Assembly (NCBI RefSeq): GCF_016406125.1
Contig: NZ_CP066339.1
Coordinates: forward strand, 1,426,001-1,490,000
From: Alicyclobacillus sp. SO9
GTDB taxonomy: Bacteria; Bacillota; Bacilli; Alicyclobacillales; Alicyclobacillaceae
Direction: 5' to 3'
DNA length: 64,000 bases
Both the position numbers and the translations under genes were made by a program. The first letter of the stretch is position 1; each line of letters opens with the position of its first letter. Below, in pieces: positions 54,101 through 62,341 of the stretch. The notes under the pieces are model-generated. The model did no database searches, was not told the DNA's origin, and saw only the letters and a program-made list of their open reading frames with translations.

Positions 54101-54884
54101 AACAGGCCTGGAACTGGCAGAACCCATCACGGGCGAGCGGAAAGCAGAAGCCATGACCATGGCAGATATCACAGCCCAACCGCGCTTGTCACTGGCAACT
54201 CCGGTTTGGAGCGGTTTGGAAGGAGAAGGACGCAGATACTCTCCCTTCACTTCCAATGTAGAATACAAGATTCCGTGGCGTACGTTGACGGGACGGCAGC
54301 ACTTCTATGTCGATCACGAAATGATGCTCGACTATGGCGAAGGCCTGCCCCTGTACCGACCGCCCATTGACGAAGTACCCTTCGTGGAAGGCGACCAGCA
54401 GGTGGAAGGGAACGGGCAGCAGACACTGGTGGTCCGCTACCTGACACCGCACCAGAAGTGGGGGATTCACTCCACTTATACAGACAATCACCGGATGCTC
54501 ACATTGTTCCGGGGCGGTCAGGTGATTTGGATGAACGAAGAAGATGCATCGGATATCGGTGTGAAAGACAACGACTGGGTTGAGGTCTACAACCGTAACG
54601 GCGCCATCTCAGCCAGAGCCGTGTTGACGTACAGAATTCCGCGGGGTGTATCCATGATGTATCACTCGCAGGACCGGACCATTGGTGTCCCTGGCAGCAA
54701 AGTCACTGGTGACAGAGGCGGAACGCACAACAGTGTAACCCGTATTATTCCGAAACCGACACACATGATTGGCGGCTATGCACAGCTCAGCTACGGATTT
54801 AACTACTACGGACCGACAGGGCATCAGCGTGATGTCGTTGCTGTGATTCGGCCCTTGAAGGAGGTTGATTGGCTTGAAGATTAA
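51141..54884 (+). CDS. narG: Respiratory nitrate reductase alpha subunit
   Basis: Predicted 1247-residue molybdopterin enzyme that reduces nitrate to nitrite at the membrane, taking electrons from NarH. The FS0 [4Fe-4S] site with His and Cys ligands is in [13 protein letters not shown] near residues 52-64. The Mo-ligand Asp region is [20 protein letters not shown] near 220. No twin-arginine signal is seen, in keeping with a cytoplasm-facing NarG. GTG 51141 follows AAAGGAGA. Its end overlaps narH by 11 bases. Confidence 0.97.
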   Translation: [1247 protein letters not shown]

Positions 54885-56367
54885 AGCGCAAATTGCAATG
54901 GTGATGAATCTGGACAAATGCATCGGTTGTCACACCTGCAGTGTGACCTGTAAAAATACCTGGACCAATCGACCTGGCACAGAATACATGTGGTTTAACA
55001 ATGTAGAGACAAGACCTGGTGTGGGCTATCCCAAGCGCTGGGAAGACCAGGAGAAGTTCAAGGGCGGATGGACACTGAAAGACGGCAAACTCCGGCTGCG
55101 TGCCGGGGGTGCCGTGAAAAAGCTGGCCAACATTTTCTATAATCCAGACCAGCCCACCATTGACGACTACTACGAACCGTGGACCTATGACTACGAAAAC
55201 CTGATTCAAAGTCCCAAGAGGAAGCATCAGCCTGTGGCACGACCGCGATCGGCCCTGACAGGAGAGTGGATGGACAGTCCCAAATGGGGGCCCAACTGGG
55301 ATGACGACCTGGCCGGCGGCTCGGAAATCGCACCCCAGGACCCGAACTTCCAACACATGCAGGAACACGTGGCATTCACCTACGAGCAGACCTTCATGAT
55401 GTACCTGCCGCGGATTTGCGAGCACTGCCTGAATCCATCCTGTGTGGCGGCTTGCCCGTCGGGCGCCATTTACAAGCGGGATGAGGACGGTGTCGTCTTG
55501 GTCGATCAAGACGCTTGCCGCGGCTGGCGCTTCTGCGTCAGTGCCTGCCCGTACAAGAAGGTTTACTTCAACTGGAACACGCACAAGGCAGAAAAGTGTA
55601 ACTTCTGCTATCCCAGGATTGAATCAGGGCTGCCCACAGTGTGCTCCGAAACCTGTGTCGGCCGGATTCGCTACTTGGGTGTCATTCTGTACGATGCAGA
55701 CAAGGTCCGCGAGATGGCCTCTGTCAAAGATGAAAAGGACCTGTATGAAGCTCAGTTGTCTATGTTTTTAGATCCGAACGATCCCGAAGTCATCGAAGAA
55801 GCCCGCAAAGCCGGCATCTCCGAAGCATGGATGGAAGGCGCCCGCAATTCGCCGGTCTACAAAATGGCTGTTGAGTGGAAAGTGGCATTGCCCTTGCACC
55901 CAGAATACCGGACACTGCCCATGGTCTGGTACGTACCGCCCCTGAGCCCAATGATGAACAACATCCAGAACGAAGATGCTTTGTCACCAAAGGGCTACGT
56001 CGAAGCTGTCAGTCAGATGAGAATTCCGATGCAGTACCTGGCTTCCATTTTGACAGCGGGTGACGATGAAGTGATTCGCAAAGTCATGCTTCGCCTGACC
56101 GCTATGCGTGCCCACATGCGCGGCAAGAGTGTTGGCCAGTCCGAGGACACAAGCCTGCTGGATGAATCCGGATTGACGACAGAACAACTGGAAGCCATGG
56201 CACGGATGTTCGGCGTTGCCAAGTATAATGAGCGCTTTGTCATACCAAGCGGCAATCGCGATAAGGACCCGGATTTGGCGTACGAGCAAGGCGCCTGCAG
56301 CCTGGAAGGGATTGCACCGCCGGAAGGCGTCTTGGCACCGGTGTCTCACGGGGGCGATGAACGATGA
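54874..56367 (+). CDS. narH: Respiratory nitrate reductase beta subunit
   Basis: Predicted 497-residue iron-sulfur subunit carrying electrons from NarI heme to NarG. Four cluster motifs appear: CIGCHTCSVTC, CEHCLNPSCVAACPSG, CRGWRFCVSACPYKK (Trp in place of one Cys, the 3Fe-4S site) and CNFCYPRIESGLPTVCSETC. TTG 54874 is chosen since AAGGAGGT lies 8 bases upstream and gives the family beginning MKIKAQIAMVMNLDKCIGC. The stop overlaps narJ ATG by 4 bases (ATGA). Confidence 0.97.
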   Translation: MKIKAQIAMVMNLDKCIGCHTCSVTCKNTWTNRPGTEYMWFNNVETRPGVGYPKRWEDQEKFKGGWTLKDGKLRLRAGGAVKKLANIFYNPDQPTIDDYYEPWTYDYENLIQSPKRKHQPVARPRSALTGEWMDSPKWGPNWDDDLAGGSEIAPQDPNFQHMQEHVAFTYEQTFMMYLPRICEHCLNPSCVAACPSGAIYKRDEDGVVLVDQDACRGWRFCVSACPYKKVYFNWNTHKAEKCNFCYPRIESGLPTVCSETCVGRIRYLGVILYDADKVREMASVKDEKDLYEAQLSMFLDPNDPEVIEEARKAGISEAWMEGARNSPVYKMAVEWKVALPLHPEYRTLPMVWYVPPLSPMMNNIQNEDALSPKGYVEAVSQMRIPMQYLASILTAGDDEVIRKVMLRLTAMRAHMRGKSVGQSEDTSLLDESGLTTEQLEAMARMFGVAKYNERFVIPSGNRDKDPDLAYEQGACSLEGIAPPEGVLAPVSHGGDER

Positions 56368-57143
56368 GCATGGAACACATAGACAGCGAACTAGGAACGG
56401 GCCGACGAGCTGCCGGGAGTCAGTTGCTGGAGGCAGCACAATCCGAAGCAACCGCATATGTCGGAACAGTTGCGGGGTCTGGCGGGTCTGGCGGGTCGCG
56501 AGAGCTACCGGGATCATCCGCATCCGTGAAGGAAATGCCCGCCGATACGGACGCAGCCGCCGTTTGGACCCAGCCGGAATGGAAGATACTTTCGCTTTTG
56601 CTGAGCTATCCCGGGGATGAAATTTACTCTCAGTTAATAGAAGAAACGGCTGAATGGGCTCATGAAATTGGCGATGATGAGATGGTTCAGCTTGTCGCTG
56701 AGTTTCGAGACAGTGACGTTGAGGGTTTGGTAGCGGAATATGTACAGTACTTTGATTTCCAGTCCAACACCTGTCTGTACATGACGGCACATGAGCTTGG
56801 TGACAGCAGGAAGCGTGGAGTTGCACTGGTAGCCCTGCGGCGAATGCTTGCGGCTGCAGGGTGGGAACAGGATGAATTAGAACTGCCGGATTATTTGCCG
56901 CTGCTATTTGAGTTTTTGGCAGCCAAGTCATCGGATTTCGACGCGGGAGACGTGGAAATTCGCTTAGGCAGAGTGTGTAAAGTCATTGCCGGGAAACTGC
57001 CTGCTGAGAGCGTCTACCAGAAGCTGTTTACTGCGGCTGTCAAACGCCTGCCGGAAGTACCGATACCCGAAAATGGCATCGTTTTCACAGGCAATGAAGC
57101 GACGGATTTAGACGAACTGCCGTATCCCGTTTTTTACGAATAA
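56364..57143 (+). CDS. narJ: Nitrate reductase assembly chaperone NarJ with N-terminal extension
   Basis: Predicted 259-residue cytoplasmic chaperone for Mo-cofactor insertion into NarG. The conserved core from about residue 68 (PEWKILSLLLSYPGDE) includes YVQYFDFQSNTCLYMTAHELGDSRKRG and LPDYLPLLFEFLA. The first 67 residues are an unusual, low-complexity extension with GSGGSGGS, absent from typical NarJ of about 180-230 residues. The ATG overlaps the narH stop; an alternative later start was not found with an SD. Confidence 0.93.
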   Translation: MSMEHIDSELGTGRRAAGSQLLEAAQSEATAYVGTVAGSGGSGGSRELPGSSASVKEMPADTDAAAVWTQPEWKILSLLLSYPGDEIYSQLIEETAEWAHEIGDDEMVQLVAEFRDSDVEGLVAEYVQYFDFQSNTCLYMTAHELGDSRKRGVALVALRRMLAAAGWEQDELELPDYLPLLFEFLAAKSSDFDAGDVEIRLGRVCKVIAGKLPAESVYQKLFTAAVKRLPEVPIPENGIVFTGNEATDLDELPYPVFYE

Positions 57144-57156
57144 GCGAGACCCAGTG

Positions 57157-57184
57157 AAAGGTTAAAGGTTAAAGGTTAAAGGTT
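57157..57184 (+). repeat. Four AAAGGTT repeats between narJ and narI
   Basis: AAAGGTT is repeated exactly four times just before the narI SD. Heptamer slippage here would change the narJ-narI spacing without touching coding sequence. Confidence 0.95.
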
Positions 57185-57204
57185 AAAGTGAGGGGTGTAA
57201 CACG

Positions 57205-57891
57205 ATGAGTCAGTTCTTGTGGGTGATATTCCCATACCTAGCCCTGGCCCTGATGATTGTCGGTTCTCTCTACCGATTTGTATATGGGCAGCGCGGATGG
57301 GGATCGAAATCCAGTGAAATTCTTGAGAAGAAGTGGCTGAGACGAGGCAGCCTCATGTTCCACTGGGGCATGTTGTTTGTCTTCGGCGGTCATGTCATGG
57401 GCCTGCTGATTCCCATATCTGTTTATCACGCCCTTGGTGTGAGTACCGAATTCTATCATTTCAACGCCGATCTCTTTGGCGGCCTCGCCGGCCTCATCAC
57501 CTTTGCCGGTGTTGTCATTCTCTTGTGGCGGAGGACCTTTGATTCCCGCGTCCGTGCCAACTCTAGTACGTCGGACTTTGTCGCACTCATTCTGTTGCTG
57601 ATTGTCATTGGCATCGGAACCTTTGAAACGGTGGGCTACAACAATATCTTTGGAGCCTACGAGTACCGGACAACAATTGGTCCGTGGATTCGTGAATTGG
57701 TGGTGCTGCACCCAAATGCGGCTTTGATGAAGTCGGTTCCGGTGGTCCTGAAAGCCCACATTTTGGCCGCTTTCTCGTTGTTCGCAATTTGGCCGTTCAC
57801 TCGGCTGGTTCACGTGTTCAGCCTGCCCATTCGGTATCCACTGCGAGCTCCTGTACAGTATCGATCGCGCAACCGGTATCGTCACTATTAA
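57205..57891 (+). CDS. narI: Respiratory nitrate reductase gamma subunit (cytochrome b)
   Basis: Predicted 228-residue, five-helix membrane diheme cytochrome b that oxidises menaquinol and anchors NarGH. Heme-ligand histidines are in LMFHWGMLFVFGGHVMG, and late in VVLKAHILAAF and RLVHVFSLPI. ATG 57205 has GAGGGGTG upstream. It ends the narGHJI cluster; an intrinsic terminator follows about 200 bases later. Confidence 0.96.
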   Translation: MSQFLWVIFPYLALALMIVGSLYRFVYGQRGWGSKSSEILEKKWLRRGSLMFHWGMLFVFGGHVMGLLIPISVYHALGVSTEFYHFNADLFGGLAGLITFAGVVILLWRRTFDSRVRANSSTSDFVALILLLIVIGIGTFETVGYNNIFGAYEYRTTIGPWIRELVVLHPNAALMKSVPVVLKAHILAAFSLFAIWPFTRLVHVFSLPIRYPLRAPVQYRSRNRYRHY

Positions 57892-57957
57892 TCTAGCCTA
57901 GCCCTGTTAGTATTATGGGTCGGACAGAGTCATGCGGCGAACACTCTATTGCGGTAG

Positions 57958-57994
57958 GGAGAGGAGAGGAGAGGAGAGGAGAGGAGAGGAGAGG
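57958..57994 (+). repeat. GGAGA pentamer microsatellite
   Basis: About seven GGAGA units in a row, 70 bases past narI. The polypurine tract is SD-like, but no convincing gene follows. Confidence 0.9.
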
Positions 57995-58094
57995 AACAAA
58001 CCAGGTGGTGGATTGTAGCGGTTTGGCCGGTGCGTCACGGTATGACAGGTGGATAAAGGTTGAAGAGGGATTATTTATAGGAATAAATGAGGAT

Positions 58095-58118
58095 AAATCC
58101 GGTGAAACCGGATTTTTT
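58095..58118 (+). terminator. Intrinsic terminator of the nar operon
   Basis: AATCCGGT and ACCGGATT form an 8-bp stem with a GAA loop, followed by TTTT. Confidence 0.9.
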
Positions 58119-58227
58119 CCTGTTCGACGCCTATTAATTCGCGCTTACCGAACAAAATGGCAGTAACTTGAGATTATGTTAATACAGTCCGCGCTGCTAG
58201 GGGTGGGCGGACCGCGAGGGGGTTAGT

Positions 58228-58527
58228 GAGGCGGTTGGCAAGGCGGTTGGCAAGGCGGTTGGCAAGGCGGTTGGCAAGGCGGTTAGTGCCTGGAAAGATC
58301 CCTAATGTCGACCGCGGGCTGCGATTGTGATCTCAACGATCCCTAATGTCGGTACCGTCAAGATATTAGTGTCACGAATGATCACTAATGTGAGGAGGGT
58401 CAGGGCGGGGCGTCGCGGATAGGGAGCAACGGGATCCCTATTCTCGGCGGCAACCTAGGTTAGTGATCGAATCGATCCTTATTGCTGAGCCAGTATCGTA
58501 ATAGGGAGCAGCGGGATCACTAACGAA
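58228..58527. repeat. Palindrome array, copy A
   Basis: It begins with five GGCGGTTGGCAA-type 12-mers (58230-58284), then about six imperfect palindromes of 23-28 bases: 58283-58305, a half element near 58337-58352, 58364-58391, 58418-58443, 58459-58484 and 58499-58525. Arms are TTAGTGATC/GATCACTAA, ATAGGGA/TCCCTAT and mixtures, with 5-7-base loops. The whole unit recurs at 58730. No gene is visible in 58119-58227 or in the unit. Confidence 0.85.
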
Positions 58528-58729
58528 CCGGGCTAGGAACAAACTAGCTTACATGGGTAGGCTGCGTGAGTGCTCTTTCTTTCATTTTTTCCTAATATAC
58601 CTATTATTTTAATTTAAGAACATTCTAAGTGTATAAATGGAATTTATCCGCTTATCTTTCTGTTCGATCCCAGTGCTTGCTCTGGCTACCACGCAGACTT
58701 GGCTCCCGGGGTTGCCTGTGAGGCGGTTG

Positions 58730-58995
58730 GTAAGGCGGTTGGCAAGGCGCTTAGTGCCTGGAAAGATCCCTAATGTCGGCTCCGGGCTGCGATTGTGATC
58801 TCAACGATCCCTAATGTCGGTACCGTCAAGATATTAGTGTCACGAATGATCACTAATGTGAGGAGGGTTAGGGCGGGGCGTCGCGGATAGGGAGCAACGG
58901 GATCCCTATTCTCGGCGGCAACCTAGGATAGTGATCGAATCGATCCTTATTGCTGAGCCAGTATCGTAATAGGGAGCAGCGGGATCACTAACGAA
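58730..58995. repeat. Palindrome array, copy B
   Basis: Nearly identical to copy A apart from having fewer 12-mers and a handful of substitutions (for example GGTTCC-type changes and TTAGTG to ATAGTG). The 202 bases between copies (58528-58729) are A/T-rich and gene-free. From 58996 to 59407 I also see no gene, only three CTCTGA units at 59162-59179. Confidence 0.85.
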
Positions 58996-59407
58996 GGAAT
59001 TGGGGATAAATGCACTGCGATTGGACCTCTGCACGACAGTGTCAAACGTGTGTTAAGGCGCCAACTCTGTATCTCTCACAACTGGTCCGTCTATGCCTAC
59101 ATTCACCGTAATGTTGCAGGCGCCATTTGGGTCACTGACGGAAATGGTTCCGCTCTGCGGACTCTGACTCTGACTCTGACAAAGCGGCTTGACGTGGAGT
59201 TCCTCTTAGACCTTTTAGAAGGTCATTCGCTTTTAGAATTCGCTCACATTTCCCATGACGATTTGGCGCAAACGGACTATTTCTTTTCTCTCTGACAGAG
59301 ATATGCTTGTGAGTGGGGATTCCGAAACAGGTGACTTTTGAGGCCATTTTGTATGGGTCGAATTACAGTTTGACCTTGGTAATGACCTGACAAAGGAGAG
59401 CGGCGTC

Positions 59408-60070
59408 ATGGCTAGAGTACGGATCTTTACAGGTCATTTCGGCAGCGGAAAGACAGAGTTTGCACTGAACTATGCATTCAAATTGGCGAAGACGGAAGAA
59501 AAAGTATGCTTGGTCGACATGGATATTGTGAATCCCTATTTCTGTTCTCGAGACGTGCGAGAAGAACTGGAACAGAGCGGCATTCGACTGATTTCTTCGA
59601 ATCCCAATCTTGCCAATGCCGAACTGACAGTCATTTCTCCGGAGGTGATGGCAGTCTTCAACGATGACAGCTATGAAGTGGTCATAGACGTGGGTGGAGA
59701 CGACTTAGGGGCGGTTGCGCTGGGGCAATTTAACGCATATTTCCGCAAAGAGCCTTATGACATGTATTTCGTTGTCAATACGAACCGGCCGTTCACCGCT
59801 CATCGCAGTCAGATAGTGGATTATATACAGACCGTGGAACGGGCCTCGCGGCTGAAAGTGACACATTTGATTGCCAACACGAATCTCTCTTTCGAGACAA
59901 CGATGTCCGATGTTCTAAGGGGAGATGAGCTCGTATCTGAGATGGCAGACGAACTGAATTTGCCCCATAGTTTCACAGGTTGTCCGGCCGATTTGCGAAA
60001 AGAGGCGGAGGGGAGAGTCCGTGCGCCACTGTTCGAACTGAAGCTCTATATGAAAACTCCGTGGATGTAA
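59408..60070 (+). CDS. MinD/ParA-like P-loop ATPase linked to a 2-oxoacid oxidoreductase
   Basis: Predicted 220-residue cytoplasmic NTPase. The P-loop is TGHFGSGKTEFALN near residues 8-21, the Walker B-like strand is VCLVDMDIVNPYF, and VVIDVGGDDLGAVALGQF follows. The family often sits beside 2-oxoacid:ferredoxin oxidoreductase genes in Bacillota, as here. Its role (maturation or regulation) is not established. ATG 59408 has AAAGGAGAG upstream. Confidence 0.8.
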   Translation: MARVRIFTGHFGSGKTEFALNYAFKLAKTEEKVCLVDMDIVNPYFCSRDVREELEQSGIRLISSNPNLANAELTVISPEVMAVFNDDSYEVVIDVGGDDLGAVALGQFNAYFRKEPYDMYFVVNTNRPFTAHRSQIVDYIQTVERASRLKVTHLIANTNLSFETTMSDVLRGDELVSEMADELNLPHSFTGCPADLRKEAEGRVRAPLFELKLYMKTPWM

Positions 60071-60157
60071 GCGCATACAACGGCTGCCGTGGAGAAATGC
60101 GTGTGACGCGAGACAGCGTGCGTCATCAGGGCTGGAAGTCACGCAGAGCAAAAGTCG

Positions 60158-60225
60158 CGCTGGGCTGCACACGATGCAGGCTGTGGAAGTCCGCTGGGCT
60201 GCACGCGATGCAGGCTGTGGAAGTC
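60158..60225 (+). repeat. 34-bp tandem duplication
   Basis: CGCTGGGCTGCACACGATGC continues to a 34-base unit repeated once (60158-60191 and 60192-60225) with one A/G difference. It lies between the ATPase and ferredoxin genes. Confidence 0.95.
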
Positions 60226-60294
60226 AAGCAGGGCCCTGCGCCAAGCACAGCAAACGTAATCAGAGAGAAGGATCCCTGAAGGGAGGCGATAGGT

Positions 60295-60504
60295 ATGGCG
60301 AGAGTTACCTTTACCGAGGACACTTGTAAGGGTTGTGGACTTTGTATCGATGTCTGTCCTAAAAACATTATTCAGTTTTCTGACAGGCTGAATGTGAAGG
60401 GGTATCATTCCGCTACGGTTCCGGAAGAAGACATGGATCAGTGCATTGGCTGTACTTTCTGCGCTGTCATGTGTCCGGACGTAACCATCGCAGTGAGTCT
60501 TTAG
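60295..60504 (+). CDS. Two-[4Fe-4S] ferredoxin, delta subunit of 2-oxoacid oxidoreductase
   Basis: Predicted 69-residue ferredoxin with motifs CKGCGLCIDVCP and CIGCTFCAVMCP. It is the first subunit of a delta-alpha-beta-gamma 2-oxoacid:ferredoxin oxidoreductase (VorD/KorD type) and passes electrons from the TPP/cluster subunits. ATG 60295 has GGGAGGCGATAGGT upstream. The alpha gene follows 15 bases later. Confidence 0.93.
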   Translation: MARVTFTEDTCKGCGLCIDVCPKNIIQFSDRLNVKGYHSATVPEEDMDQCIGCTFCAVMCPDVTIAVSL

Positions 60505-60519
60505 AGGGAGGGATCAATC

Positions 60520-61593
60520 ATGGGTGACAAAGTCTTAATGAAGGGCACGGAAGCCATTGGTGAGGCGGCGATTCGTGCAGACTGTCAGTGTTTCTTCGGA
60601 TATCCAATTACTCCGCAGACCGAGGTTGCAGCTTACATGGCGAAGAAGATGCCGGAACTTGGCCGCGTCTTCGTACAAGCCGAGAGTGAGGTTGCGGCAA
60701 TCAATATGGTTTACGGTGCTGCAGGAACAGGCGTACGCTGCATGACTTCATCAAGCAGTCCCGGAATCAGCTTGAAAGCGGAAGGGATTTCGTACATTGC
60801 AGGTGCTGAATTGCCGTGTCTTATCGTTAATATTGTGCGGGGCGGACCGGGTCTAGGCAGTATTCAGCCGGCCCAGTCGGATTATTTCCAGGCGACAAAA
60901 GGCGGGGGACACGGTGACTACAACATGCCTGTATTTGCGCCTTCATCGATTCAGGAAATGGTCGATCTCATTCAAGAAGCCTTCGATGTAGCTGACGCCT
61001 ACCGCACCCCTTGTATGCTGATGGGTGACGGGATGTTGGGCCAGATGATGGAGCCTGTTGAGTTTCATGAAACCGCCAGGAGAGAACTGCCGAAAAAGGA
61101 TTGGGCAGCCGACGGACTGCGGGGGAGAGCACACCATAATGTCATTAATTCACTCTATCTGAATCCGGAAGAATTAGAGCAACACAACTTGCACTTGCAA
61201 GAAAAATACCAGCAGATTAAGAAAAACGAGGCTCGCTATGAAATCTACAACTGCGAAGGAGAAGTGGATATCATCCTGGCGGCCTATGGAACCACTTCTC
61301 GTGTTTGTAAAAACGTCATTAAGATGGCGGCAGAAGAAGGGATTCGAGTTGGCCTCGTACGTCCAATCACCTTGTGGCCGTTTCCAAATGAAGCCTTCGA
61401 AAAGACAGTGGAACATACGAAGTATGGATATTTGGCGGTGGAGATGAGTGCAGGGCAGATGATAGAGGATGTCAGGCTTGTAGTTAATGGTAGAAAACCG
61501 GTAGGCTTTCACGGACGCATGGGCGGTATGGTTCCGAATCCCGAAGACATACTGGCAAAGGTTCGCGAGCTTGCGCTCGAGGGGGTGAAGTAA
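60520..61593 (+). CDS. 2-oxoacid:ferredoxin oxidoreductase alpha subunit (VorB/KorA-like)
   Basis: Predicted 357-residue subunit with the pyrimidine-binding and transketolase C-terminal domains. Motifs are FFGYPITPQTEVAAYM, VQAESEVAAINMVYGAAGTG, MTSSSSPGISLKAEGISY and LVRPITLWPFP. It resembles 3-methyl-2-oxobutanoate (branched-chain) dehydrogenase VorB as well as four-subunit KorA; the substrate is therefore uncertain. Unlike the KorA at 18931 it lacks a fused gamma domain. Confidence 0.9.
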   Translation: MGDKVLMKGTEAIGEAAIRADCQCFFGYPITPQTEVAAYMAKKMPELGRVFVQAESEVAAINMVYGAAGTGVRCMTSSSSPGISLKAEGISYIAGAELPCLIVNIVRGGPGLGSIQPAQSDYFQATKGGGHGDYNMPVFAPSSIQEMVDLIQEAFDVADAYRTPCMLMGDGMLGQMMEPVEFHETARRELPKKDWAADGLRGRAHHNVINSLYLNPEELEQHNLHLQEKYQQIKKNEARYEIYNCEGEVDIILAAYGTTSRVCKNVIKMAAEEGIRVGLVRPITLWPFPNEAFEKTVEHTKYGYLAVEMSAGQMIEDVRLVVNGRKPVGFHGRMGGMVPNPEDILAKVRELALEGVK

Positions 61594-62340
61594 TTGGCGT
61601 TGACATTTGAAAAGCCAAAAGGATTGACGGATGTTCCAACGCACTATTGTCCAGGCTGTACTCACGGCATTATTCACAGGCTCATCGCAGAGGTTGTGGA
61701 CGAACTGGGTGTTCTGGACAAGACAGTTGGTGTGGCACCAGTTGGGTGCTCCGTTCTTGCCTACGACTACTTCTCCTGTGACATGTACGAAGCTGCTCAC
61801 GGCAGAGCGCCTGCTGTTGCAACGGGAATCAAGCGTGCGAAGCCGGATGCCACGGTCTTTACCTATCAGGGAGACGGCGATTTGGCAGCCATCGGTACAG
61901 CGGAGATTGTTCACGCTGCGACACGGGGTGAAAAAATCACTACTGTCTTTGTCAATAACGCCATCTATGGAATGACCGGCGGCCAAATGGCGCCAACATC
62001 ACTGCCGGGTCAAGTGACGGAAACATCGCCCTATGGCCGGAATACTGGCCTTGCTGGGTATCCAATCAGAGTTTCGGAAATGATTTCAACATTGGACGGA
62101 GCCAGTTACGTTGAACGTGTGTCCGTTGACAGTGTTAAAAATGTCATGAGAGCTAAGAAGGCAATCAAGAAAGCCTTTGAATACCAAATTGCAGGTAAAG
62201 GTTTCAGCATGGTTGAGGTACTCTCAACGTGTCCCACGAACTGGGGGTTGTCTCCCACAGAAGCGTTGACGTGGCTGCGAGACAACATGATGCCTTACTA
62301 TCCTCTCGGTGTGAAAAAAGATATCGGGGAGGAGGATTAA
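61594..62340 (+). CDS. 2-oxoacid:ferredoxin oxidoreductase beta subunit (TPP-binding)
   Basis: Predicted 248-residue subunit. It has HYCPGCTHGIIHRL at the start, GCSVLAYDYF, the TPP/Mg motif YQGDGDLAAIGTAEI with NNAIYGMTGGQMAP, and STCPTNWGLSP near the end. TTG 61594 directly follows the alpha stop with GAGGGGGT as SD. It forms the catalytic core with the alpha subunit. Confidence 0.92.
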   Translation: MALTFEKPKGLTDVPTHYCPGCTHGIIHRLIAEVVDELGVLDKTVGVAPVGCSVLAYDYFSCDMYEAAHGRAPAVATGIKRAKPDATVFTYQGDGDLAAIGTAEIVHAATRGEKITTVFVNNAIYGMTGGQMAPTSLPGQVTETSPYGRNTGLAGYPIRVSEMISTLDGASYVERVSVDSVKNVMRAKKAIKKAFEYQIAGKGFSMVEVLSTCPTNWGLSPTEALTWLRDNMMPYYPLGVKKDIGEED

Positions 62341-62341
62341 G

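Noticed and set aside
54799-55584. Antisense frame opposite the narG-narH junction
   Set aside because: It is a shadow of two unambiguous nar genes.
57915-58166. Frame of 83 codons downstream of narI containing GEERRGEERRG
   Set aside because: It spans the GGAGA microsatellite and the terminator hairpin; composition is not protein-like.
59050-59295. Frame of 81 codons in the repetitive desert
   Set aside because: It has no SD, includes the CTCTGA repeat, and shows no recognisable motif.
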